Part shown: piece by piece, positions 44,094 through 51,672 of the stretch | Numbering within the stretch: the first letter of the stretch is position 1 | Layout of the letters: each line of letters begins with the position of its first letter | From: an uncultured Solobacterium sp. | GTDB lineage: Bacteria > Bacillota_I > Bacilli_A > Erysipelotrichales > Erysipelotrichaceae | NCBI GenBank assembly: GCA_900543035.1 | Contig: UQPV01000010.1 | Coordinates: 1-55,997 of the forward strand | Direction: 5' to 3' | DNA length: 55,997 nucleotides | Notes under the pieces: model-generated | Databases searched by the model: none | Told to the model about the DNA's origin: nothing | The model's input: the letters and a program-made list of their open reading frames with translations, nothing else | Translations under genes and position numbers: made by a program

Positions 44094-44932
44094 CGCTGTT
44101 CACCTCGGATCATCATCGTGATCAGATCATCGATACCGCCGTTTTCGATCACGATCTGCGGCGCATTCTCCGCGTAATACTGCTTATGCGTGCACAGGGC
44201 GCGGTATCCATACGGCTCTTTGCGCACGCGCAACAGATAAGAACGGTCCACCTTCGCATACTGCTCTTCGCTCATCTTGAGCAGCGCGTAATCAGACAGA
44301 AGCACATCTGTATCCTCATGCAGGATGATCTGCCCGTCGCGGATCAGATAGATGTCGTCGCACAAGCTCTCCAGATCGGTCGCGATATGCGAGCTGATGA
44401 CGATCGCGCGCTGTTCATCTTCCTCCATAAATGACCTGAGCAGATCGAGCAGCTCATCCCGGGCAATGACATCCAGCCCGGCTGTCGGTTCATCTAGGAT
44501 GAGCAGCCGCGCGTGATGCGTGATCGCGCAGATGACCTTCAGCTTCGCCTTCATCCCGGTCGAGAACGAGTTGATCCGCTTGTTCATGGGAACCTGGAAG
44601 CGATGACACAGCGCCATGAACTGCGCCTCGTCAAATTGCGCATACAGCCGCTTCAGCACAGCGCGCACATCCTTCACCCGCAGATAACCGCTGAATCCCG
44701 AATCCGAAAGCACGACGCCCAGCTGCTGTCTGGCCTGCACATCACAGCGCTCGCCAAACATCCGCACTGTCCCGCTGTCCGGCCGGATCAAGCCCATCGC
44801 CGCCTTGAACAGCGTGCTCTTGCCGGCGCCGTTTGGGCCGACCAGTGCGCTGATCATGCCCGGACGCACATGCAGGCTTGCGTCAAGCAGAAAATCTCCA
44901 TACTTCTTTTTCACCTGTTCCATTTCCAACAT
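44090..44932 (-). CDS. ABC transporter ATP-binding protein (YtrB-like)
   Basis: 280 residues. Walker A GPNGAGKST (near 35-43), signature FSTGMKAKL, Walker B LLILDEPTAGLD and H-loop SSH are complete. The C-terminal ~70 residues are an extension typical of this YtrB/BcrA-type group. It follows the GntR regulator by three bases and is followed by the ABC-2 permease, so the three form one unit, known in other Bacillota to respond to cell-wall antibiotics. Confidence 0.92.
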   Translation of the reverse strand: MLEMEQVKKKYGDFLLDASLHVRPGMISALVGPNGAGKSTLFKAAMGLIRPDSGTVRMFGERCDVQARQQLGVVLSDSGFSGYLRVKDVRAVLKRLYAQFDEAQFMALCHRFQVPMNKRINSFSTGMKAKLKVICAITHHARLLILDEPTAGLDVIARDELLDLLRSFMEEDEQRAIVISSHIATDLESLCDDIYLIRDGQIILHEDTDVLLSDYALLKMSEEQYAKVDRSYLLRVRKEPYGYRALCTHKQYYAENAPQIVIENGGIDDLITMMIRGEQR

Positions 44933-44935
44933 ACG

Positions 44936-45307
44936 CTAATCCTCCAGGATCAGTTCAACCATTTCCCTGATCTCTTCATCCTTCAATCCGCAGCGTCTGC
45001 CTTTCTGTATGGCCATTTCCAGATCAGCTTCCACATCTCTGCGTTGTTCCTCCATCAAAGTCTCCTGATTGGCCGCCGTCACATACGTGCCCTTGCCGTG
45101 CACGCTGACCGTGAACCCTTCCGCTTCAAGTGTATCGTACGCCTTCTTGACCGTCAGGGCGCTGATCTTCAGATCCCTTGACAAGGAACGGACAGAGGGC
45201 AGAATGTCATCCGGCTTCAATTCGCCGCTGACGATCATCGCTTTGATCTGATCCACGATCTGCTCATAGATCGGCACCATCGATGACCCATTTACGATCA
45301 ATTTCAT
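44936..45307 (-). CDS. GntR family regulator, YtrA subfamily
   Basis: 123 residues. The winged helix (YEQIVDQIKAMIVSGELKPDDILPSVRSLSRDLKISALTVKKAYDTLEAEGF) is followed by the short C-terminal dimerisation helices that define the YtrA group. AGGAGG is 6 bases before the ATG at 45307. It sits first in the operon with the ABC transporter and very probably represses it through the palindrome at 45339-45375. Confidence 0.92.
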   Translation of the reverse strand: MKLIVNGSSMVPIYEQIVDQIKAMIVSGELKPDDILPSVRSLSRDLKISALTVKKAYDTLEAEGFTVSVHGKGTYVTAANQETLMEEQRRDVEADLEMAIQKGRRCGLKDEEIREMVELILED

Positions 45308-45331
45308 TCCTAACCTCCTCTGTTCATAAAC

Positions 45332-45360
45332 AGTGTATAACAGTATATAACTGTTGTCAA
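45332..45360 (-). promoter_or_regulatory. Promoter of the GntR-ABC unit
   Basis: -35 TTGACA (45355-45360) and -10 TACACT (45332-45337), 17-base spacer. The -35 lies at the centre of the operator. Confidence 0.65.
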
Positions 45361-45375
45361 CTGTTATATACTGTT
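45339..45375. promoter_or_regulatory. 13-bp palindromic operator of the GntR/YtrA regulator
   Basis: AACAGTATATAAC and GTTATATACTGTT are perfect arms around an 11-base centre. The element covers the -35 and part of the spacer, as expected for repression. Confidence 0.7.
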
Positions 45376-45382
45376 TATTCAC

Positions 45383-45430
45383 AAAAAAAACTGAACGATA
45401 TGCATCCTGTCAGACACAGACCGTTCAGTC
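45383..45430 (-). terminator. Terminator of the purF-like gene
   Basis: ACTGAACG pairs with CGTTCAGT around a 24-base loop (itself with a small stem), followed by eight T residues on the minus strand. Confidence 0.65.
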
Positions 45431-45457
45431 AGTCGTTTTTCTTTCCTTTGCGGCGAA

Positions 45458-46879
45458 TTATTTTTCCTTGCCGTCAAAGCAGTATGTGCACAGCTTGCAT
45501 TTCGGCAGGCCGATGGATTCCACCATGTCGTCAAGCCGATGGAAGCGCAGGGTGGTGAAATTGGAACGGCGGCGGATCTCCTCACACATGTTCGCATAAC
45601 GCTCGCTGTTAGGATCCGCGTATTCCTCCAGGATCTCCTGCGTGATCTCGTTGCCCTCTTCCAGATCCGCGATCACCCGCCGGGTGATCAGATCCATCTC
45701 TGAGCTGGAGCGGGAGAAATTCAGATATTTGCAGCCGAACATGATCGGCGGACATGCCGGGCGCACATGCACTTCCTTGGCGCCGCTGTCATAGAGGAAC
45801 TGCGTCGTCTCTCCCAGCTGCGTGCCGCGTACGATGGAATCATCGATCAGCAGCAGGCTCTTATCCTCGATCAGCTCCTGCACCGGGATCAGCTTCATCT
45901 TGGCGATCATGTTGCGCTGCTTCTGGCTCGTCGGCATGAAGGAACGCGGCCATGTCGGCGTATACTTGATGAACGGCCGGGCAAAGGGGATCTTGGAACA
46001 ATTGGAGTATCCGACCGCATGCGCGGTTCCCGAATCCGGCACGCCGGCCACGCTGTCGATGTGCAGGTCGTCCCGCATATCATGCTTGGCCAGCAGGTCT
46101 CCGCAGCGGTTGCGCATGCATTCGACATTGATGCCTTCGTAAGTGGATGTCGGATAACCGTAATATACCCACAAGAACGAACAGATCTTCATCTCTTCGC
46201 CCGGCTGCTTGACGACTTCCACCCATTCCGGCGTCACGAAATCGATCTCCCCCGGACCGAGATCACGGTAATGACGATAGCCCAGGTTCAGGAACGCGCT
46301 GCTCTCAAAAGTGATGCAGTAACCATCCTCCTTATGACCGAGGATCACCGGCGTGCGGCCCAGGCGGTCACGGGCAGCGTAGATCCCTTCCTTCGTCATG
46401 ATCAGGACGCTCATGGAGCCTTCCACCATGTCCTGCACATAAGAAAGGCCCTCCACGATGCTCTGCTTATGGTTGATCAGCGCGGCCACCAGCTCTGTCG
46501 GATTGATCTCCCCGCTGCTCATCTCCAGAAAATGCGATGTTCCTTTGTTGAAGCACAGCGCCTTCAGCGCCTCCAGATTGTTGATCCTTCCCACGGTCGT
46601 GATCGCGAACGATCCCAGATGGGAATTGACGAGCAGCGGCTGTGCCTCATTGTCAGAGATGCAGCCGATGCCCAGATTGCCCTCAAACTCTTCGATATCA
46701 TGTTCGAATTTCGTCCGGAACGGAGAATTCTCAATGTTGTGGATTGCGCGGTTGAATCCGTTTTCCCCATGCACCGTCATCCCGGCGCGGCGGGTCCCCA
46801 GATGGGAATGATAGTCAACTCCGAAAAACAGATCCAGCACACAGTCCCTGCGTGATGCCACCCCAAAAAAACCACTCAT
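45458..46879 (-). CDS. purF: Amidophosphoribosyltransferase-like protein without the N-terminal cysteine
   Basis: 473 residues. It has the two-domain PurF layout: an Ntn-type glutaminase-like domain (to ~230) and a phosphoribosyltransferase domain with the PRPP loop LLLIDDSIVRGTQ near 342-354. The N-terminus is MSGFFGVASRRDC; the usual Cys2 nucleophile (MCG) is replaced by Ser. The first cysteine is at 13. The protein may therefore use free ammonia, take ammonia from a partner, or have lost the glutaminase role. The C-terminal CKLCTYC could supply iron-sulfur ligands as in Bacillus PurF. GGAGG is 8 bases before the ATG. Single-gene unit, away from purA-purC-purB in the same window. Confidence 0.88.
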   Translation of the reverse strand: MSGFFGVASRRDCVLDLFFGVDYHSHLGTRRAGMTVHGENGFNRAIHNIENSPFRTKFEHDIEEFEGNLGIGCISDNEAQPLLVNSHLGSFAITTVGRINNLEALKALCFNKGTSHFLEMSSGEINPTELVAALINHKQSIVEGLSYVQDMVEGSMSVLIMTKEGIYAARDRLGRTPVILGHKEDGYCITFESSAFLNLGYRHYRDLGPGEIDFVTPEWVEVVKQPGEEMKICSFLWVYYGYPTSTYEGINVECMRNRCGDLLAKHDMRDDLHIDSVAGVPDSGTAHAVGYSNCSKIPFARPFIKYTPTWPRSFMPTSQKQRNMIAKMKLIPVQELIEDKSLLLIDDSIVRGTQLGETTQFLYDSGAKEVHVRPACPPIMFGCKYLNFSRSSSEMDLITRRVIADLEEGNEITQEILEEYADPNSERYANMCEEIRRRSNFTTLRFHRLDDMVESIGLPKCKLCTYCFDGKEK

Positions 46880-46913
46880 TCAATTTTCCTCCAATCGTCG
46901 TGACACCGGACAA

Positions 46914-46931
46914 AGCGCGCTTTGCCTGATG
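46914..46931. promoter_or_regulatory. Palindrome in the purF-like leader
   Basis: CAAAGCG and CGCTTTG form a 14-base perfect palindrome between a TACAAT-like -10 (near 46970) and the ribosome binding site. Possible operator; it does not look like a PurBox. Confidence 0.3.
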
Positions 46932-46998
46932 CCGTTCCTTCGTCAAAAAATAACAGGTCTATTGTATCATAAACCTACCTTTATGGTACACACATTCT

Positions 46999-48468
46999 TT
47001 ACATATTTTCTGATGACTGACGGCCGGAAGCCATGCTCATCTGCGCCATCTGCCGTTCCAGCTGATCATGGAACTGTCCCTCATGCATCCGCCACATCCA
47101 GTTCTCTCCAAGCGTTCCCGGCGCATTGATGCGCGCATGCGAATCCAAGTGCAGCCAGTCCTGCATGGGGATGATGCAGTCCGTGCACGCGCTGTCCATG
47201 AGCGTGCGGATGCACAGGTCGCACAATGCCCATACATCCTCTTCTTCCGTGTTCAGGCAAGCCTTCAGGGCATCCTTACGCACACGACTCATGCGGTTCA
47301 GCCAGCCCGTCAGCGTATCCTGATCATGGGTGCCGCTGTAGCAGATACAGCGATCCGGATACGCATCCGGCATGCTGCCGCAGTAATCGAATGATGTCTG
47401 CATCACCCGCATGTCGCTGAGCGCGCATGCGGAAGCGAGCAGCGTGACATCCGGGTGCAGGCCGTCGTTTTCCACGATGATCTTCAGATCAGGAAAGGCC
47501 GCGCGCACCGCGCTGAACAGTTCCGTCCCCGGACCAGCGATGCGCTGTCCCAAAGAAACGTCTTCCCCATATGGAATGGCAAAGGAAGACAGGCATCCTG
47601 CGGCATGATCGGCGCGCACCCCATCATACCAATGGGCGGCCTGCGCATATCTGCCGATCCACCAGCGCCATCCTTCCTGAGCATGCGCTTCCCAGCGATA
47701 CAGCGGGCATCCCCAGTTCTGCCCCTGCGGATGGTCACGGTCGCCCGCACAGCCGGCGGTCATCTCCATTTCCAGGCGCGCGTTGAGCATGAACAGCTGC
47801 GGATGCGCCCATACATCCACGCTGTCATATGCCGCATGGAAAGGCAGATCGCCGATGATCTCGATCCCTTTTTGGTTCGCATAGCGCTTCAGCTTCATCC
47901 ACTGCTGTTCGAATACATACTGCGTAAAGGCGTGAAAGGCCATTTCTTCACACAGCTCCTGCTTGGCCTGCGCCAGTGCCTGCTCATCCCGAAAGCGCAG
48001 CGGCTGCGGCCATTCGTACCAGGGCGCGCCGTGATAACGGTCCTTGAGCGCCATGTACAGCGCATGATCTTGGATCTCTTCCTGCTGCTGGAAACGCAAG
48101 AACGCCTGATCCTCCGCTATGCCGCTGCGCGAAAACGCCAGATGCAGCAAATGCATGCGGGTCTCATACAGCCATCCATAATCCACACGATCGCGGTGGA
48201 TCTCTCTGGGCGGCAGTTCATCCGGATAAAGCCACCCGTTCTCCGCCAGCTCCTCCAGCGAGAGGAAATACGGATTTCCCGATCTCAGGGAGAGCGGCTG
48301 ATAAGGCGAATTGCCATAACCGGTCATCCCGAGCGGCAGGATCTGCCAGATCCGCTGCGCGCCGCGCTGCAGCTGATCCACAAAATGATATGCCGCGCTG
48401 TCCAATGCGCCGATCCCATACGCCGAGGGCAGGGATGAGACCGGCATCAATATACCGCTTTTCTTCAT
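46999..48468 (-). CDS. malQ: 4-alpha-glucanotransferase (amylomaltase)
   Basis: 489 residues, typical for MalQ of family GH77. It begins MKKSGILMPVSSLPSAYGIGALDSAAYHFVD, with IIGDLPFHAAYDSVDVWAHP, YDGVRADHAAG (catalytic Asp), IVENDG (acid/base Glu) and SGTHDQDTLTGW. It rearranges maltooligosaccharides and frees glucose during starch or glycogen use. The start at 48468 has GGAGG 7 bases upstream. A near-consensus promoter lies at 48511-48539. Confidence 0.94.
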   Translation of the reverse strand: MKKSGILMPVSSLPSAYGIGALDSAAYHFVDQLQRGAQRIWQILPLGMTGYGNSPYQPLSLRSGNPYFLSLEELAENGWLYPDELPPREIHRDRVDYGWLYETRMHLLHLAFSRSGIAEDQAFLRFQQQEEIQDHALYMALKDRYHGAPWYEWPQPLRFRDEQALAQAKQELCEEMAFHAFTQYVFEQQWMKLKRYANQKGIEIIGDLPFHAAYDSVDVWAHPQLFMLNARLEMEMTAGCAGDRDHPQGQNWGCPLYRWEAHAQEGWRWWIGRYAQAAHWYDGVRADHAAGCLSSFAIPYGEDVSLGQRIAGPGTELFSAVRAAFPDLKIIVENDGLHPDVTLLASACALSDMRVMQTSFDYCGSMPDAYPDRCICYSGTHDQDTLTGWLNRMSRVRKDALKACLNTEEEDVWALCDLCIRTLMDSACTDCIIPMQDWLHLDSHARINAPGTLGENWMWRMHEGQFHDQLERQMAQMSMASGRQSSENM

Positions 48469-48510
48469 AAGCTTTCCTCCATCTGTGCATGCACGCACAC
48501 TTATACGTTT

Positions 48511-48539
48511 ATTATAGGAGAGGAGGTAAGCGTTTTCAA
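48511..48539 (-). promoter_or_regulatory. malQ promoter
   Basis: -35 TTGAAA (48534-48539) and perfect -10 TATAAT (48511-48516), 17-base spacer. It overlaps the region just after the M56 gene stop. Confidence 0.7.
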
Positions 48540-48545
48540 TACCGA

Positions 48546-50387
48546 TCAGCCATGAATCACATAATCGAACCATGCTTCATAGATGTCCGCGCTATACGGA
48601 TCGCTCTTGATCATATGCTCTGTGTTCCCATCCATCGCCGTCCATACATCCAGACCATGCTCATCCTGTCCCGCATGCTCAAACGACAATTTCCCAGCGT
48701 CGCTGCGGAAACGGCGGACAAATGCCTGCACCTTCTGCAGCCGCTGCGCCTCGCTCAGCTGCACCTGCTCTTTCTGATCGTAAAATGACCAGAGATCCAG
48801 CGTATAGGATCTCAGATCCTGCCCCTCATAGCTCATCCGGATCCAGCTCCTGCCTGTCTGTCCTTTGATCTGCACGGGCGCAGAATACGCATGATTTCGA
48901 AACAGCACATCCTCGCTCATGGCCCAGGAACAGGATTCCATATCCACCTTGTTCCAGATCTCATCCGGGATCATCCCCTGCAAAGCGGCAAAGGCCTCAT
49001 CAGAGCTCGGGTAGGCAGAAGGATCGTTTTCCGCTGTGCCGCGTTCATCATACATCAGGTAAGCCTGCACGAAATCCGTGAAGCTGTCTGCATCGGTGAT
49101 GGCGGTCTTCGATGAGCGATCTGGCGCCTGATAGACGAGATACAGCGTCTGCGCATCATTGGTCAGCGCATAAGTGACATCCTGCAGCGTCTGCTGCAAA
49201 GCGATCAGCGCAAAGGCATTGCGTTTCAAGCTCTGCTGGTCCAGCGCATCCCGCTGAGCAAACGACAGATCCTCATGCGCACAGCCCAGCGTGATCATCA
49301 GATGCCGGGGAACCCCGTCAACAGACGTACCGTCTGTGCCCATCTTCTCTACGCCGCGATACCGCATTCCTTCGCCAAAATCCATCTTCGAGAGAAGGTC
49401 GTCTGGATCTTCGGCCGCCTCCCATGCGCCATAAAGATTCTGCAGATAATGCAGATTGCGCTGCGCCAGCGGATCACTGAGCGAGCGGAGCGGAATGAGC
49501 AAGAGCGCGAGCGCGCCGATCAGCAGAAGGACGATGAGCAAGTGATATTTGTTCCAATGCGGCGGCTTCAGGATGTTGCGGATGCGCGAGCGGACATCTC
49601 CGCTTCGAAAACGCACTGCCGCCCCTGCCCGCTCCTGCGCCACGGACAGCAGCACACGGGCATAGCCTCCGGGAGGAAGCGCGTTGCGACGGACCGCCTC
49701 CTCATCGCACGACATTTCCATATCCGATTCCATCAGCCGCCAGGAGAGCCAGACCAATGGATGGAACCAGTAGATGCAGCACAGCGCATAAGCCAGCAGC
49801 CGAAGCTGATGATCATGACGCCGGATGTGCACCCGTTCATGGCAGATCACCATGGCCTGCTCTTCCTCGCTCAGCCCAGACGGCAGATAGATCCGCGGAT
49901 GAACGAAGCCGAAGACAAGCGCACCGTCGATCTCCTCGCAGCGACAGATCTCTTCATGCAGCGCTTCGGCATGCTGCAGACGGCGCCGCAGCAAGGAAGC
50001 GGAAATCAGGCCATATCCCGCAAAGCCAAGGACGCCTGCGGCCCAGGCCGTGCTGAGCATGTCAAAGGGATCCGCCATCATCTCCACACCGGCTGAAGGG
50101 GCATCCTCTTCCTTGGCCGCAGCCGGCATCTGACGCGCAGCGATGCCTTCCTCTTCCAGGATCTCATGCGCTTCAGGCGGCATGACCCGCTCGCTCACAT
50201 CCGCACGCAGCGCATGATCGCTGCGCACGAAGGCCGGCAGGACCAGCGCGGCAAAGACGATCAGCCACAGCGCATAAGAGAAGCGCTTCGGCGCCCTGCG
50301 CAGCAATAGGCGCGCGAGCAGCACGATCAGGATCACCGGGACAGCGTTCAATCCGAGCCGCAGCACTTGCACGAACAGCGCGTTCAT
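48546..50387 (-). CDS. BlaR1/MecR1-type M56 family metallopeptidase sensor
   Basis: 613 residues. Four spans in the first ~315 residues enclose the M56 zinc protease with HExxH in CHERVHIRRHDH (near 181) and the downstream Glu (SDMEMSCDEEAV). The last ~290 residues are extracellular but do not have the penicillin-binding SxxK/transpeptidase pattern I would expect for BlaR1; they read as an unrecognised sensor domain. By analogy, ligand binding outside would switch on the protease that cleaves the BlaI partner encoded just upstream. The start overlaps the blaI-like stop (ATGA). Confidence 0.88.
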   Translation of the reverse strand: MNALFVQVLRLGLNAVPVILIVLLARLLLRRAPKRFSYALWLIVFAALVLPAFVRSDHALRADVSERVMPPEAHEILEEEGIAARQMPAAAKEEDAPSAGVEMMADPFDMLSTAWAAGVLGFAGYGLISASLLRRRLQHAEALHEEICRCEEIDGALVFGFVHPRIYLPSGLSEEEQAMVICHERVHIRRHDHQLRLLAYALCCIYWFHPLVWLSWRLMESDMEMSCDEEAVRRNALPPGGYARVLLSVAQERAGAAVRFRSGDVRSRIRNILKPPHWNKYHLLIVLLLIGALALLLIPLRSLSDPLAQRNLHYLQNLYGAWEAAEDPDDLLSKMDFGEGMRYRGVEKMGTDGTSVDGVPRHLMITLGCAHEDLSFAQRDALDQQSLKRNAFALIALQQTLQDVTYALTNDAQTLYLVYQAPDRSSKTAITDADSFTDFVQAYLMYDERGTAENDPSAYPSSDEAFAALQGMIPDEIWNKVDMESCSWAMSEDVLFRNHAYSAPVQIKGQTGRSWIRMSYEGQDLRSYTLDLWSFYDQKEQVQLSEAQRLQKVQAFVRRFRSDAGKLSFEHAGQDEHGLDVWTAMDGNTEHMIKSDPYSADIYEAWFDYVIHG

Positions 50388-50746
50388 GAGCGGACCTCGT
50401 CCTCTGCCTCATCGATCAGCGTGCGCAGCTCCTCGATCTCCTGTTCGCTCAGCGAGCGATCCTTCATGAACGAGGCGACAAAGCCCGGCAGAGAACCATC
50501 GAAAAATTTCTCGAGCAGCTGAAGGCTCTCGCTGCGGCGCACGTCCTCCTTCTTCACCAGCGAAGTGACCAGCGCGTGATCATTCTTCAGCACGCCCTTT
50601 TCACAGAGCTTTCTGAGCACGGTGTATGTCGTCGTCCGCTTCCAGCCCATCTTCTCCTCACATAAGCGGGCGAGCGCCCTTGAGCTCAGCGGCTCATTGT
50701 CCCAGACGATACAGGCAAATTCATATTCACGTTCATGCAGCTTCAT
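50384..50746 (-). CDS. BlaI/MecI/CopY family repressor
   Basis: 120 residues. The winged helix EYEFACIVWDNEPLSSRALARLCEEKMGWKRTTTYTVLRKLCEKGVL is the family signature; the C-terminal dimer helices follow. It is coupled to the M56 sensor by a four-base overlap. Palindromes at 50760-50775 and 50790-50797 are the likely binding sites. No beta-lactamase gene lies in the window, so other targets or autoregulation are expected. Confidence 0.92.
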   Translation of the reverse strand: MKLHEREYEFACIVWDNEPLSSRALARLCEEKMGWKRTTTYTVLRKLCEKGVLKNDHALVTSLVKKEDVRRSESLQLLEKFFDGSLPGFVASFMKDRSLSEQEIEELRTLIDEAEDEVRS

Positions 50747-50759
50747 CCTTCTCCCTCCT

Positions 50760-50775
50760 GTCTATCACGATAGAC
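50760..50775. promoter_or_regulatory. Dyad overlapping the BlaI-like leader, candidate operator
   Basis: GTCTAT and ATAGAC flank a 4-base centre, 14 bases before the repressor start; a second small palindrome, ATCATGAT, lies at 50790-50797. Confidence 0.5.
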
Positions 50776-50836
50776 CACACATTCAGTCAATCATGATAAA
50801 CAGATGATGTAAAGGCTTACAGCATGATGTGATGCG

Positions 50837-50873
50837 CAAAAAAACGTCCGATGCGTTTTCCATCAGACGTCTT
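50837..50873 (-). terminator. Terminator of the DUF308 gene
   Basis: ACGTC(T)GATG pairs with CATC(G)GACGT and is followed by TTTTTTT on the minus strand. Confidence 0.75.
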
Positions 50874-50885
50874 CCGCTCAACGGC

Positions 50886-51479
50886 TCACAAGTTGATCTT
50901 CCGCATGCAGATCGCCTCGATCAGCAGCGTCACGCCGCTGACGATCAAAAAGGCCGCGATCATCACATTGAGCAGCACCACGCCCACCATCGGCATGATG
51001 AACAGCAGCAAGGCCGCGATCACGCTGATCACGCCGCAGAAGGTCATCGAATACGCCCGGGTGATCCGGAAGTAACGCAGCCGGGAAGCCAGGGAGATCT
51101 TCTGTGCACCGGCAAACAGCAGCACCACCGCGCCGAGGAAGACCACGGAGACCGCGCTCAGATACGGCGGCGCCATGATGGACGCGATGCCCAGCAGCAA
51201 GGCGATCAGCGCGATCGGCAAAAGCATCAGATCCCTGAAATAATCCGTCATGCTGAAGTACTCCACGAGCTGAAACACCGCGTAAAACACGAGCACGCCG
51301 CCGATGATCCACTGCACCACCTGGTATACATCCACCGGGAACAGCACGCACAGCACGCCGGCAGCGATCAGTACCAGCCCCGCAAGCACATTGATCACTC
51401 GCTTCTTCCGCAGGCTGCGGTTCCAGCAGGAGACATATTCCCGAATATAATCATCGCTTCCATTAAACCATCTCATCAT
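50886..51479 (-). CDS. DUF308/HdeD-like membrane protein
   Basis: 197 residues with six predicted spans arranged in pairs (VLAGLVLIAAGVLCVLF, VVQWIIGGVLVFYAVFQLV, LLPIALIALLLGIASI and so on), the DUF308/HdeD repeat layout. The N-terminal 25 residues are cytoplasmic and charged. HdeD is linked to acid stress in enterobacteria; the role here is unknown. The ATG at 51479 has GGAGG 5 bases upstream (51476 would be 8). The open frame continues upstream in frame through the leader hairpin to 51557, which may mean a leader peptide. Confidence 0.82.
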   Translation of the reverse strand: MMRWFNGSDDYIREYVSCWNRSLRKKRVINVLAGLVLIAAGVLCVLFPVDVYQVVQWIIGGVLVFYAVFQLVEYFSMTDYFRDLMLLPIALIALLLGIASIMAPPYLSAVSVVFLGAVVLLFAGAQKISLASRLRYFRITRAYSMTFCGVISVIAALLLFIMPMVGVVLLNVMIAAFLIVSGVTLLIEAICMRKINL

Positions 51480-51493
51480 ACGACCCTCCATTG

Positions 51494-51593
51494 TCAAAAA
51501 GGGGGCATCGAAATGCCCCCCTGCATCACATTCGATCCATCCGCTCCATGCGGTCATGGTGTATCTTTCCTGATGGAAGATACCCTTTGTTCA
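51494..51593 (-). ncRNA. Candidate structured leader or small RNA ending in a strong terminator
   Basis: A near-consensus promoter lies at 51600-51627. The ~100 bases after it fold into three successive hairpins on the minus strand: GTATCTTCC/GGAAAGATAC, CCAT..CCGC/GCGG..ATGG, and GGGGGCAT/ATGCCCCC with a TTCG loop followed by five T residues. The last is a terminator placed 17 bases before the DUF308 start. Either a small RNA or an attenuator/riboswitch. I recognise no known class. Confidence 0.5.
51496..51520 (-). terminator. Strong terminator inside the DUF308 leader
   Basis: An 8-bp perfect GC-rich stem with a TTCG loop and a TTTTT tail on the minus strand. Confidence 0.75.
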
Positions 51594-51599
51594 CGACCC

Positions 51600-51627
51600 A
51601 TTATACACCGACGATCGGCGCTGGCAA
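51600..51627 (-). promoter_or_regulatory. Promoter of the DUF308 leader / small RNA
   Basis: -35 TTGCCA (51622-51627) and perfect -10 TATAAT (51600-51605), 16-base spacer. Confidence 0.7.
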
Positions 51628-51635
51628 GGGCGAAT

Positions 51636-51672
51636 CGTACAAAAACTAGACAAAATTCACTTTCTGTCTACC
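51636..51672 (-). terminator. Terminator of the Mbeg1-like gene
   Basis: TAGACA and TGTCTA pair around a 13-base loop and are followed by GTTTTTG on the minus strand, right after the stop codon. Confidence 0.55.

Noticed and set aside
48489..48510. Small palindrome GTGCATGCAC in the malQ leader as an operator
   Set aside because: Short and alternating purine-pyrimidine; no support beyond symmetry.
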